Assembly (NCBI RefSeq): GCF_000429005.1
Contig: NZ_AUBA01000022.1
Location: 1 to 52,479, forward strand
Direction of reading: 5' to 3'
DNA from: Novosphingobium acidiphilum DSM 19966
GTDB taxonomy: Bacteria; Pseudomonadota; Alphaproteobacteria; Sphingomonadales; Sphingomonadaceae
Length of the DNA: 52,479 nucleotides
The notes below the pieces were generated by a model. The model was not told where the DNA came from and did no database searches. It saw only the letters and a program-made list of their open reading frames with translations. Position numbers and translations under genes: made by a program. This document shows, in pieces, positions 36,379 to 45,292 of this stretch. Each line of letters begins with the position of its first letter. Positions within the stretch are counted from its first letter, which is position 1.

Positions 36379-37206
36379 ATGCGTGTTCGTCTGTGCGCCC
36401 CATCCACACCTTTTTCCCGCGATGATGCCGCGCGCGTCGTGGCGATTGGCGCAGACTATCCCGGCCTGACGCTGGATTTCCACCCGCAGTGTTTTGAAAC
36501 CTGCGGGCATTTCGCCGGTGACGATGCCGCGCGGCTGGCAGCGTTTGTGGAATGTGCAAACGATCCCGATGGCGATGCGGTGTGGTTTGCGCGCGGCGGC
36601 TATGGCGCGGTGCGGATTGCAGGCGCGGCCATCGCGGCGCTGGGCCCCGCAGCACGCGCGAAGGCATACCTGGGATATTCGGATGCCGGCACGATGCTTG
36701 GCGCGTTGTATGGTGCAGGGATCGGCCGCGCGGTGCATGCGCCGATGCCTGCCGATATTCGCCGCGCGGGGGGCGAGGCGGCGGTGCGACGCGTGCTGGG
36801 CTGGTTGACCGGGGATCGTTCGGGCGAAGAACCGGACATCGGCACGGCGCCGGTGGCGGCGTTCAACCTGATGACGCTGGCGATGCTGACGGGCACGCCG
36901 CTGATGCCCGACCTTCGCGGGCATGTGGTGATGATCGAGGAAGTGGCCGAATATCTTTATGCGGTCGACCGGCTGCTGTTTCATGTGACCGCGGCGCTGG
37001 CGCCGATGGGGGTTGCCGGCATCCGGCTGGGGCGGATCAGCGATGTGCCTGAAAACGACCGTCCGTTTGGCGCAGAGCCGGATCAGATGGTGCGCGACTG
37101 GTGCGCGCGCACCGGCATCGCCTATCTTGGGCGGGCCGATATCGGCCACGATGCGCACAACCGCATCGTGCCGTTCGGGCTTGCCCATCGGCACCAAGGC
37201 CAATAA
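36379..37206 (+). CDS. LD-carboxypeptidase (S66 family), cytosolic muropeptide recycling
   Basis: S66 peptidases cleave the terminal D-Ala from the recycled murein tetrapeptide. The 275-aa protein begins VRLCAPSTPF and has the ARGGYGAVR motif, the nucleophile context GYSDAGTML, the general base Glu in MIEEVAEYLYAVDRLL, and C-terminal GHDAHNRIVPFGLAH with the catalytic His. No signal peptide, as expected. It is transcribed divergently from the Mur ligase. The ATG at 36379 fits the family N-terminus. Confidence 0.85.
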   Translation: MRVRLCAPSTPFSRDDAARVVAIGADYPGLTLDFHPQCFETCGHFAGDDAARLAAFVECANDPDGDAVWFARGGYGAVRIAGAAIAALGPAARAKAYLGYSDAGTMLGALYGAGIGRAVHAPMPADIRRAGGEAAVRRVLGWLTGDRSGEEPDIGTAPVAAFNLMTLAMLTGTPLMPDLRGHVVMIEEVAEYLYAVDRLLFHVTAALAPMGVAGIRLGRISDVPENDRPFGAEPDQMVRDWCARTGIAYLGRADIGHDAHNRIVPFGLAHRHQGQ

Positions 37207-37243
37207 GCGCGCGGGCAACGTGTAACGAGAGATATCACAGACC

Positions 37244-38179
37244 ATGCGAGCATTTGTTTTTCCAGGGCAGGGCAGTCAGAAGGTCGGCATGGGCACAGAG
37301 CTTGCCGCCGCCAGTGCGGCTGCGCGCGAAGTGTTTGAAGAAGTGGATGAAGCGCTGGGGCAGAAACTGTTCCAGATCATGGCCGAAGGGCCCGAAGACG
37401 CGCTGACCCTGACCGAAAATGCGCAACCTGCGATCATGGCGCACGCCATCGCGGTGCTGCGCGTGCTGGAAAAGGAAGGCGGCATGGCGATTGCCGACAA
37501 GGCCGATTTCGTCGCGGGGCACAGCCTGGGCGAATACACAGCGCTGTGTGCAGCGGGCGCATTTTCGCTGGCCGATACTGCGCGCCTGTTGAAGCTGCGC
37601 GGGCAGGCGATGCAGGCTGCGGTGCCGGTGGGAATGGGTTCGATGGCCGCACTGCTGGGCGCCGACATTGCCAAGGCCACCGCGCTGGCCGAGGCGGCGG
37701 CCGAGGGCGACGTGTGCACCGTGGCCAATGACAACGATCCGGGCCAGGTGGTGCTGTCGGGGCATAAGGCCGCGATCGAGCGCGCGGTGGCGCTGGTCAA
37801 GGATTTCGGCATCAAGCGCGGCGTGCTGCTGCCGGTATCGGCGCCGTTCCACTGCGCGCTGATGCAGCCCGCGGCCGATGCGATGGCTGCGGCGTTTGCG
37901 GCCACCGCGCCGCGCGCGCTGTCGGTGGCGCTTTATGCCAATGTGACCGCCGCGCCGGTGACCGATCCGGCGCAAATCGCGCGCCTGCTGGTCGAACAGG
38001 TGACGGGCCGCGTGCGCTGGCGCGAAAGCGCGATCGCGATGGGCGCCGCCGGGGTGGAGCAATTTGTCGAACTGGGCGGCAAAGTGCTGGGCCCGATGAT
38101 TTCGCGCAGTGTCGCCGATGTGTCGGTGACCAGCGTGGTGACGATGGCCGATATCGAAGCATTGCTGAAGGACCTGTAA
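37244..38179 (+). CDS. fabD: Malonyl-CoA-ACP transacylase
   Basis: FabD loads malonyl groups onto acyl carrier protein in type II fatty acid synthesis. The 311-aa protein starts FVFPGQGSQKVGMG and has the catalytic GHSLGEY (Ser94), NDNDPGQVVLSG and the catalytic His in VSAPFHCALM. Five bases before fabG, so they are co-transcribed; acpP and fabF are not in the window. Confidence 0.97.
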   Translation: MRAFVFPGQGSQKVGMGTELAAASAAAREVFEEVDEALGQKLFQIMAEGPEDALTLTENAQPAIMAHAIAVLRVLEKEGGMAIADKADFVAGHSLGEYTALCAAGAFSLADTARLLKLRGQAMQAAVPVGMGSMAALLGADIAKATALAEAAAEGDVCTVANDNDPGQVVLSGHKAAIERAVALVKDFGIKRGVLLPVSAPFHCALMQPAADAMAAAFAATAPRALSVALYANVTAAPVTDPAQIARLLVEQVTGRVRWRESAIAMGAAGVEQFVELGGKVLGPMISRSVADVSVTSVVTMADIEALLKDL

Positions 38180-38184
38180 GGCAT

Positions 38185-38949
38185 ATGGAACACCGTCTTT
38201 TCGATCTGACCGGGCATACCGCGCTGGTCACCGGGGCCGCCGGCGGTATTGGTTCGGCCATTTGTCATGCCTTGGCACGCCAGGGCGCGCGGATCGCGCT
38301 GTCAGGCACCAACGCGGCCAAGCTGCGCGCGTTTCGCGAAGAGCTGAACGATACCTATGGCCATGACCATGTCGAGATCACCTGCGATCTGTCGAAGGCG
38401 GAATCGGTGGAACAGCTGGTGCCTGCCACGATCGACACGCTGGGCAAGATCGACATCCTGGTCAACAACGCCGGGATCACGCGCGACAACCTGATCATGC
38501 GGATGAAGGATGACGAATGGGATCAGGTGATCCGCGTCAATCTGGAAGCCGCGTTTCGCCTGATGCGCGCCGCCGCGCGCCCGATGATGAAGGCGCGCCA
38601 TGGCCGCATCGTTACCGTTACCAGCGTGGTGGGCGCCACCGGCAACCCCGGTCAGGCCAACTATGCCGCGGCCAAGGCGGGGCTGGTCGGCATGTCGAAA
38701 TCGCTTGGACAGGAACTGGCAAGCCGCGGCATCACGGTGAACTGCGTGGCGCCGGGGTTCATCCGCACCGCGATGACCGAAGTTCTGCCCGATGCGCAAA
38801 AGGATGCGCTGAATGCGCGCATTCCGATGGGCCGCATGGGCGAAGGCAGCGATATCGGCGCGGCGGTGGCCTATCTCGCCAGCCGCGAGGCCGGTTATGT
38901 GACCGGGCAGACGCTGCATGTGAACGGCGGCATGGCGATGCTGTCCTGA
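38185..38949 (+). CDS. fabG: 3-oxoacyl-ACP reductase
   Basis: FabG is the NADPH-dependent beta-ketoacyl-ACP reductase of fatty acid synthesis. The 254-aa short-chain dehydrogenase has TGAAGGIGSAICHAL, NNAGITRDNLIMRMKDDEW (FabG-specific), VTSVVGATGNPGQANYAAAK with catalytic Ser-Tyr-Lys, and VAPGFIRTAMTEVL. Its stop overlaps the next start as TGATG. Confidence 0.97.
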   Translation: MEHRLFDLTGHTALVTGAAGGIGSAICHALARQGARIALSGTNAAKLRAFREELNDTYGHDHVEITCDLSKAESVEQLVPATIDTLGKIDILVNNAGITRDNLIMRMKDDEWDQVIRVNLEAAFRLMRAAARPMMKARHGRIVTVTSVVGATGNPGQANYAAAKAGLVGMSKSLGQELASRGITVNCVAPGFIRTAMTEVLPDAQKDALNARIPMGRMGEGSDIGAAVAYLASREAGYVTGQTLHVNGGMAMLS

Positions 38950-39473
38950 TGCGGCGTGGCGGGATCGTCGTGTTCGCCGCGCTGGCCTGCGCCAGCCCGG
39001 CCGCGGCGCGCCCGCCAGAGGCGCTGGCCTGCGCGCTGCAGGCAGCACCCCAGGGGCTTGATACCCGCGTTGCCGATGTGATCGTCAGCCATGACTTTGC
39101 CCAAGGCCGGGCTGTGCTCGATGATCTGCGCGTGGTGACCGACCGTTGCGCTGCCGACCAGTTTCTCAATGCCAGGCAGCGCGATGCCTATTTCAGCTAT
39201 GTGCTGGGGCGGATGGGTCGCGATGTGATCGATGCGCGGCTGGCGGCGGCAGGCGTGTCGTCTGCGCTGATCGACCGCACGCTCGATATCGGGCCGGGCA
39301 ATGCCAACAACCCCGCCGACAAAGTGACGCAGGGCGATCTGCGCATGGTCGCCGATGCCATGGCGCATGCGGGCAAGGACCCCAAGGCGATCACGCCCGA
39401 CGGGTGGGCCCTGATCGCGGCGTGGATTGTGGCCACGGCCAACATGTTCGATGGCCTGCGCGATATCGATTAG
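38949..39473 (+). CDS. Small secreted protein of unknown function downstream of fabG
   Basis: The 174-aa protein has a signal peptide (about residues 1-20, ending AAA|R). No family is recognised. Sequence of note is the C-terminal half, with DIGPGNANNPADKVTQGDLRM and DGWALIAAWIVATANMFDGL, and two cysteines in the mature N-terminal part (Cys in ALACAL and VTDRCAAD) that could form a disulfide. The start ATG overlaps the fabG stop, so it is translationally coupled to the fatty acid operon. Confidence 0.75.
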   Translation: MRRGGIVVFAALACASPAAARPPEALACALQAAPQGLDTRVADVIVSHDFAQGRAVLDDLRVVTDRCAADQFLNARQRDAYFSYVLGRMGRDVIDARLAAAGVSSALIDRTLDIGPGNANNPADKVTQGDLRMVADAMAHAGKDPKAITPDGWALIAAWIVATANMFDGLRDID

Positions 39474-39683
39474 CGGCGCCGCAAGGCCTGCCCCGGGCAG
39501 CGCCACGCGTCAGCGATACCGATTTTATGCACAACTTCGACCGCCAAGGTACGGTCCGTGCTTGCGAAGGCACCCGGCGTGGTTATGGAAGGTGGTCCGA
39601 AACCGCAACAGACCTTGCGCGAATCCGCTTCGCTGCGGGGCTGAACGCGACCGGGATGGCATGACCGAGGGATCGAGACGAGA

Positions 39684-40802
39684 ATGAAGGCCACCATCGA
39701 ACGCGCGACACTGCTGCGCTGTCTGTCCCATGTGCAATCGGTGGTAGAGCGCCGCAACACCATCCCGATCCTGTCCAACGTGCTGATCGATGCATCGGCC
39801 AGCGGCTCGGTCAAGCTGATGGCGACCGACCTTGACCTGCAGGTGATCGAATCGATGCCCGCCGCAAGTGTCGAGGCCGCGGGCGCGATCACCGTGTCGG
39901 CGCACCTGTTGTTCGACATCGCGCGCAAGCTGCCCGACGGTTCGCAAGTCAGCCTGGAAACGGTCGACAACCGCATGGTGGTCAAGGCCGGGCGCAGCCG
40001 GTTTCAGCTGCCCACGCTGCCGCGCGACGATTTTCCGGTGATTGTCGAAGGCGATCTGCCGACCAGCTTTGAAATTCCTGCACGCACCCTGGCCGAACTG
40101 ATCGACCGCACGCGGTTTGCGATTTCGACCGAGGAAACGCGCTATTACCTCAACGGCATCTTTTTTCACGTCAGCGATGACGTGCTGAAGGCGGCCGCCA
40201 CCGACGGTCACCGTCTGGCGCGCTACACGCTGGCGCGGCCCGAAGGAGCCGAGGCGATGCCCGACGTGATCATCCCGCGCAAATGCGTGGCCGAGTTGCG
40301 CAAACTGCTGGAAGACGTGCTCGACACCAATGTGCTGATCGACCTGTCGGCCAGCAAGGTGCGCTTTACGCTGGGTGGCGAATTCGGCGTGGTGCTGACC
40401 AGCAAGCTGATCGACGGCACATTTCCCGATTACAACCGGGTGATCCCGACCGGCAACGACAAGCTGCTGCGGCTTGACCCGCGCGCGTTTTTCGAGGGCG
40501 TCGACCGCGTTGCGACGATCGCCACCGAAAAGACCCGCGCGGTGAAAATGGCGCTCGACAACGACCGGGTCACGCTGTCGGTTACCAGCCCGGACAACGG
40601 CACCGCCGCCGAAGAGATCGCCGCCGATTATCGCGCGGAAGGTTTCGAAATCGGCTTCAACGCCAACTATCTCAAGGATATTCTTAGCCAGATCGACGGT
40701 GATCTGGTCGAACTGCATCTGGCCGATGCGGGTGCCCCCACGCTGATCCGCAAGAATGATCAGTCGGCAGCCTTGTACGTGCTGATGCCGATGCGCGTCT
40801 GA
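39684..40802 (+). CDS. dnaN: DNA polymerase III beta subunit (sliding clamp)
   Basis: DnaN encircles DNA and tethers polymerases. The 372-aa protein shows MKATIERATLLRCLSHVQSVVERRNTIPIL, TDLDLQVIE, FSISTEE-type RFAISTEETRYYLNG, RLARYTL and the C-terminal ALYVLMPMRV. Length equals the family norm. The ATG follows GAGACGAGA. The roughly 210-base gap upstream is presumably the promoter; dnaA, recF and gyrB are not adjacent. Confidence 0.98.
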   Translation: MKATIERATLLRCLSHVQSVVERRNTIPILSNVLIDASASGSVKLMATDLDLQVIESMPAASVEAAGAITVSAHLLFDIARKLPDGSQVSLETVDNRMVVKAGRSRFQLPTLPRDDFPVIVEGDLPTSFEIPARTLAELIDRTRFAISTEETRYYLNGIFFHVSDDVLKAAATDGHRLARYTLARPEGAEAMPDVIIPRKCVAELRKLLEDVLDTNVLIDLSASKVRFTLGGEFGVVLTSKLIDGTFPDYNRVIPTGNDKLLRLDPRAFFEGVDRVATIATEKTRAVKMALDNDRVTLSVTSPDNGTAAEEIAADYRAEGFEIGFNANYLKDILSQIDGDLVELHLADAGAPTLIRKNDQSAALYVLMPMRV

Positions 40803-40912
40803 CGACAGGGCCGGTGGCACGGCGGTTACGCGTTGACCCGTATAACCGCCGGTTGCGCGACTTCATCTCTTGCATCTAGCGCATGTGTATTCTGTTATAG
40901 GAACACACGCTG

Positions 40913-42340
40913 ATGCATAAGCAGGACACCGCGGCCAAAGCCGCCTTTTTCGGCCTGGCTGCGAAAGACTTCGGGCACTTCGCCAGGATCGAAAAGGCCA
41001 TGCGCAGGCACGGTGCGCATGCGCTGGATCGGCTGTATCATCGGATCGGCCAGACGCCCGAGACGGCGCGCATGTTTTCTTCGCGCGCGGTTATCGACCA
41101 TGCCCGGGCCAAACAGGTCGAACATTGGGACCGCATGTTTTCGGGTGCGCCCGATCAGGCCTATTTTGCATCGGCGGAAAAGATCGGACGCGTGCATGCC
41201 CGCATCGGGCTTGAGCCGCGCTGGTACATCGGCGCCTATGCCGCGGTGCTCGACGATGTGCTGAAGGCGATTGTGCGCGACAGTTTCGGTCCACTGGGCA
41301 GGCGGCTTGGCCATACGGTCGGCAGCCTGGTCAAGATGGCGCTGTTCGACATGGAAATCGCGCTGGCCACGTATTTTGAAGTCGAAGCCGAACGCCGTGC
41401 AGGCGTGATCAGTTCGCTGGGCGATGCATTGCACGTGATGACCGATGGCGATTTCGTCACGCGGCTGGAGCGCCTGCCGCCGGGTTACGAGGATTTGCAG
41501 CGCGATTTCGAAGCGATGCGGACAAAGGTCAGCACCGCGCTGGGCTATGTTGCCGACAATGCGCGCCAGGTTGAAAGCGGGGCGCAGGAAATCCGTCAGG
41601 CCTCCGATGATCTGGCGATGCGCACCGAGCACCAGGCTGCCAGCCTGGAAGAGGCTTCGGCTGCCATGACGTCGCTTGCCGGCAGTGTCGGACAGACCGC
41701 CATCGATGCCGGGCATATGCACGATTCGGTGCAGCAGGCGCATGGCGATGCGATGGAAGGCGGCAAAGTCGTGGGCGAAGCGGTGGCCGCGATGACCGAC
41801 ATCCATCGCTCGGCACAAGAGATCGGCAAGATCATCACGGTAATCGACGGGATCGCCTTTCAGACCAATCTGCTGGCGCTCAACGCCGGGGTCGAGGCTG
41901 CCCGCGCGGGTGATGCCGGGCGCGGCTTTGCGGTTGTTGCCAATGAAGTCCGCGCGTTGGCGCAACGGTCGGCCGACGCCGCGCGCGACATCAAGACGCT
42001 GATCGGCGCAAGCGGACTGCAGGTTGAACGCGGGGTCGATCTGGTCGGACAGACCGGTGCCACATTTGACCGGATCGTGGGCAAAGTCGGCGAAATTGCC
42101 GATCTCGCGCGCACGATTGCGGCCACCGCCAGCGGTCAGGCAACCCAGATCGGTGAATTGCGCGAAACCGTCAGGGAACTTGACACCATGACGCAGCACA
42201 ACGCGGCCATGGTCGAACAGGCAACCGCCGCCGCGCGAAGCCTGGCCGATACCGCCGACCAGTTGACCAGCCAGGTTGACATGTTTCGCGTCGATGCCGC
42301 GGCGGACGGCATTGGCAGCGGCATGCGGCGCGCAGCCTGA
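40913..42340 (+). CDS. Globin-coupled soluble methyl-accepting chemotaxis protein
   Basis: The 475-aa protein has no membrane segment or HAMP domain. Residues about 10-165 form a protoglobin/globin-sensor domain with HARAKQVEHWDRMFSG and the proximal heme ligand His95 in GRVHARIGLEPRWYIGAY. The C-terminal half (about 190-450) is an MCP signalling domain with the hairpin tip EIGKIITVIDGIAFQTNLLALNAGVEAARAG...NEVRALAQRSADAARDI. This is the HemAT-type architecture, sensing oxygen or other heme ligands. No other chemotaxis gene is adjacent. The start is preceded by AGGAA. Confidence 0.92.
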   Translation: MHKQDTAAKAAFFGLAAKDFGHFARIEKAMRRHGAHALDRLYHRIGQTPETARMFSSRAVIDHARAKQVEHWDRMFSGAPDQAYFASAEKIGRVHARIGLEPRWYIGAYAAVLDDVLKAIVRDSFGPLGRRLGHTVGSLVKMALFDMEIALATYFEVEAERRAGVISSLGDALHVMTDGDFVTRLERLPPGYEDLQRDFEAMRTKVSTALGYVADNARQVESGAQEIRQASDDLAMRTEHQAASLEEASAAMTSLAGSVGQTAIDAGHMHDSVQQAHGDAMEGGKVVGEAVAAMTDIHRSAQEIGKIITVIDGIAFQTNLLALNAGVEAARAGDAGRGFAVVANEVRALAQRSADAARDIKTLIGASGLQVERGVDLVGQTGATFDRIVGKVGEIADLARTIAATASGQATQIGELRETVRELDTMTQHNAAMVEQATAAARSLADTADQLTSQVDMFRVDAAADGIGSGMRRAA

Positions 42341-42350
42341 CCGGTGCGGC

Positions 42351-44099
42351 TTATTCCGCGGCGGCCAGGATGGCGGCGCGCTGCGGACCGCGCAGCACGC
42401 CGCCCGGGGTGGCCCCGGTCCAGGTGCCGTCTTCAAAGGTAACCACGCCCGATTTGATCGTGTAGCGATAGCCCGTTGCGCGTTGCAGCAGGCGTTTGCC
42501 ACCTGCGGGCAGATCGAACGCCAGCCACGGCCGTTCGAGCGTCAGGTGGTCGAAATCGATCACGTTGATATCGGCCAGCGCACCCGGCGCGATCACGCCG
42601 CGGTCATCCAGGCCATAAAGCCGCGCGGTGTCATGGCTTTGCCGTTTCACCGCGGTTTCAAGCTTCAGGCGGCCGCCGCGCGGGCGATCGCGCACCCAGT
42701 GTTGCAACATGAACGTGGGCGAGGCGGCATCGCAGATCGTGCCGCAATGCGCACCGCCGTCGCTGAGCGAATTCACGCAATCATCGCGCGCCTGCAGTTG
42801 CTCGAGAAAGTCGAGATTGCCGTCGGCATAGTTGAGAATGGGGAAATAGATGAACCCGGTGCCATCGCCCTGGGTCATCAGGTCATAGGCGTATTCCGCA
42901 GGCGTCACGCCGCGCGCGGCGGCGCGCGCCGCGATGCTGGCGGGGCGTTGCGGTTCGTAATCGAAATCGTCGTCCATTTCGTAAAGCTGGCCCCACCCTT
43001 CGGCCAGCGCGCGGAACAGGTGGACGATGTCGCTTTCGGGATAGACATTGGCTTCGCCGAGCAGTTGGGCGCGAAAATCCGCATCTTTCAGCCGGGCACG
43101 CTGTTCGTCCCAGGGCAGCGCCTCGATCGCGGCCCAGCTCGGCCGAAACCGGAAGGGATGCACCGTGCCGCGCCAGCCCATGATCACGCCGTTGCCGCGC
43201 AACGCGATCGCCGCCACGATCCGCGCGCCGCGGGCATTCTGGCGCGCCATTTCGGCGATCTGGTCGTCCAGCGTGGTTTCGCGCGCGATCGATTGCAGCG
43301 CGGCAAACACCACCGGCAGGCCGGTTTCACGACTGATCGCGCCCATCCAGTCGAATTCGCGCCATTCGGGTCGCAGGTCGCTGGCCAGTTCGAACACGCC
43401 GTGGCCCGCGCGGCCCATCGCCCGGCCGATTGCCACCAGTTCTTCGGCGGTGGCGGTGGTGCCGGGCACGACTTCGCCCTCGATCGATTTGTGGATCACG
43501 GTGCGGCTGGTGGAAAAGCCCAGCGCGCCTGCGCGCACGCCTTCTTCGACGATCGCGGCCATTTTCGTGATGTCGTCGCCTGTCGGCACTGCGCCGGGGC
43601 GTTCGCGATCGCCCATGACATAGGCGCGCACCGCGCCGTGGGGCACGTGCGTGCCGACATCGATGCTGCGCGGCAGCCGTTCAAGCGCATCGAGATATTC
43701 GGGAAAGGTTTCCCAATCCCACGTCAGCCCTTCGGCCAGGGCGGTGCCGGGAATATCCTCGACCCCTTCCATCAGGCCGATCAGCCAGTCGTGGCGATCG
43801 CGCGCGGCGGGCGCAAAGCCGACCCCGCAATTGCCCATGATCGCGGTGGTCACGCCGTGCCACGACGACGGCGCCATTTCCGCATCCCACGTGGCCTGGC
43901 CGTCGTAATGGGTGTGAATGTCGACCCAGCCGGGTGCCACCACCAGCCCGGTGGCGTCGATTTCGCGCAGCGCCGTACCCGTTACCGTGCCGACCGCGGC
44001 AATCAGCCCGTCGCGGATGGCAACATCGCCGGTGTGGCGCGGCGCGCCGGTGCCATCGACAATCGTGCCGCCGCGCAGGATCAGGTCATAATGGGCCAT
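42351..44099 (-). CDS. D-aminoacylase/N-acyl-D-amino acid deacylase-like amidohydrolase
   Basis: The 582-aa metallo-hydrolase has the amidohydrolase pattern: YDLILRGGTIVDGTGAP at the N-terminus, metal-binding HTH (His62, His64), the DAA-family bridging Cys91 in GNCGVGFAP, and a C-terminal LADINVIDFDHL. The family deacylates N-acyl-D-amino acids, but several members act on other amides or esters, and this one is longer than classical D-aminoacylases. GGGAG lies seven bases before ATG 44099. Convergent with the MCP gene. Confidence 0.88.
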   Translation of the reverse strand: MAHYDLILRGGTIVDGTGAPRHTGDVAIRDGLIAAVGTVTGTALREIDATGLVVAPGWVDIHTHYDGQATWDAEMAPSSWHGVTTAIMGNCGVGFAPAARDRHDWLIGLMEGVEDIPGTALAEGLTWDWETFPEYLDALERLPRSIDVGTHVPHGAVRAYVMGDRERPGAVPTGDDITKMAAIVEEGVRAGALGFSTSRTVIHKSIEGEVVPGTTATAEELVAIGRAMGRAGHGVFELASDLRPEWREFDWMGAISRETGLPVVFAALQSIARETTLDDQIAEMARQNARGARIVAAIALRGNGVIMGWRGTVHPFRFRPSWAAIEALPWDEQRARLKDADFRAQLLGEANVYPESDIVHLFRALAEGWGQLYEMDDDFDYEPQRPASIAARAAARGVTPAEYAYDLMTQGDGTGFIYFPILNYADGNLDFLEQLQARDDCVNSLSDGGAHCGTICDAASPTFMLQHWVRDRPRGGRLKLETAVKRQSHDTARLYGLDDRGVIAPGALADINVIDFDHLTLERPWLAFDLPAGGKRLLQRATGYRYTIKSGVVTFEDGTWTGATPGGVLRGPQRAAILAAAE

Positions 44100-44191
44100 G
44101 GATCGCTCTCCCAGGGGGCGTATCCGACTCGTGCCAATGCGGCCGGGTATCGCCGTTGTGCGTGCGATTACGTCACAGCGCGCCGGTCCGG

Positions 44192-45034
44192 TCAACCGCC
44201 AGGCGTGTCGTCCAGAAATGCGACCAGTGCGCGCGCAAACGCCTGCGGGTGCGACAGCATGAACAGGTGTCCGCCGCCATCAAACAGCACAAGCGTGCTG
44301 CCGGGGATCGCACTGGCCAGAAAATGCGCGTTGGATACCGGGATCAGCTGGTCTTCGTTGTCGGCCATGACCAGCACCGGCATCGACAGCAACGGCAGGA
44401 ACGCAGCGCTGCTCCACGTGCCAAAGGCCGACAGCTGGCAGGCCCAGCCGACAGGCGTGGGGGCGGTGGCGGCGTTGAGCGACACTTTGCCCGACCCGCC
44501 ACCGTTGTAGAGCGTGGCCAGATTGCGGCGCAGCGCGGCCTCGACGGTGTATTCCAGCGGATCCATCCAATGCCCGATCATCGCGGGATTGCCCGGCACC
44601 ATCACGCTGCCGGCCGAGGTTGCCGCCAGCACCAGCCGGCCGATGCGCGCGCGATGCTGAAACGCGAATTGCTGGGCCAGCGCACCGCCCCAGCTGATCC
44701 CCAGCATGTCGACCACATCGATCTGCAGCTTGTCGAGCAGCGCGGCCAAAGTCAGCGCCATCTGCGCGATGGTATAGGGAAAGATCGGATCGGGCGACTG
44801 GCCGATGCCTGGCATGTCGATGCTGATCAGATGCCGACCGGGCAATTGCTGTGCGACAGGTTCCAGCATTTCCATGTTCATGCCGATACCGCCCAGCATG
44901 ACCAGCGGCGTGCCGCCTGCATCGCCATGCCACTGGCCCACGCGCAGGCGCCGTCCGGCAGCGCCGATCATCGTGAACTGGGCGGTGCCGGTGCGGTTGG
45001 CGGATTGCTGCGTGTGGTGGTTGGGGTCTGTCAT
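44192..45034 (-). CDS. Alpha/beta hydrolase, intracellular mcl-PHA depolymerase (PhaZ)-like
   Basis: The 280-aa protein resembles PhaZ of Pseudomonas, which hydrolyses stored medium-chain polyhydroxyalkanoate. Recognisable parts are MLGGIGMNMEML (oxyanion region), GISWGGALAQQFAF with nucleophile Ser114, LVLAATSAGSVMVPGNP (strongly PhaZ-like), the acid in DNEDQLIP and the catalytic His in DGGGHLFM. No PHA synthase lies in the window, so the assignment rests on similarity. It is 93 bases upstream of the amidohydrolase on the same strand and may be co-transcribed with it. Confidence 0.82.
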   Translation of the reverse strand: MTDPNHHTQQSANRTGTAQFTMIGAAGRRLRVGQWHGDAGGTPLVMLGGIGMNMEMLEPVAQQLPGRHLISIDMPGIGQSPDPIFPYTIAQMALTLAALLDKLQIDVVDMLGISWGGALAQQFAFQHRARIGRLVLAATSAGSVMVPGNPAMIGHWMDPLEYTVEAALRRNLATLYNGGGSGKVSLNAATAPTPVGWACQLSAFGTWSSAAFLPLLSMPVLVMADNEDQLIPVSNAHFLASAIPGSTLVLFDGGGHLFMLSHPQAFARALVAFLDDTPGG

Positions 45035-45292
45035 TGCGGCCTGTGGAATGGGCGGTTGATCGCGCTCATACCCCCCGCAGCAGATTGCGGGTACCGGTTT
45101 TTGCAAGGCCGCGCCGTCATCGCCGGACTGCGCGGGCATGTGCCGTTCCGGGACGCGCGACCAAGGCGGGGCGGCGCCATGTGATCCGATTGCGCAAATT
45201 GCTGCGAAAACCGTACCATCGCGTGCAGTTTCGCGCATTGCCGGGGTCAGGCTTAACGCTTTCTCAAAGCCGCCGGGCCCATTTGTGGCGCG

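Noticed and set aside
42276..44510. Plus-strand frame of about 740 residues opposite the amidohydrolase
   Set aside because: Antisense shadow; the minus-strand gene has clear metal-binding motifs and a ribosome binding site.
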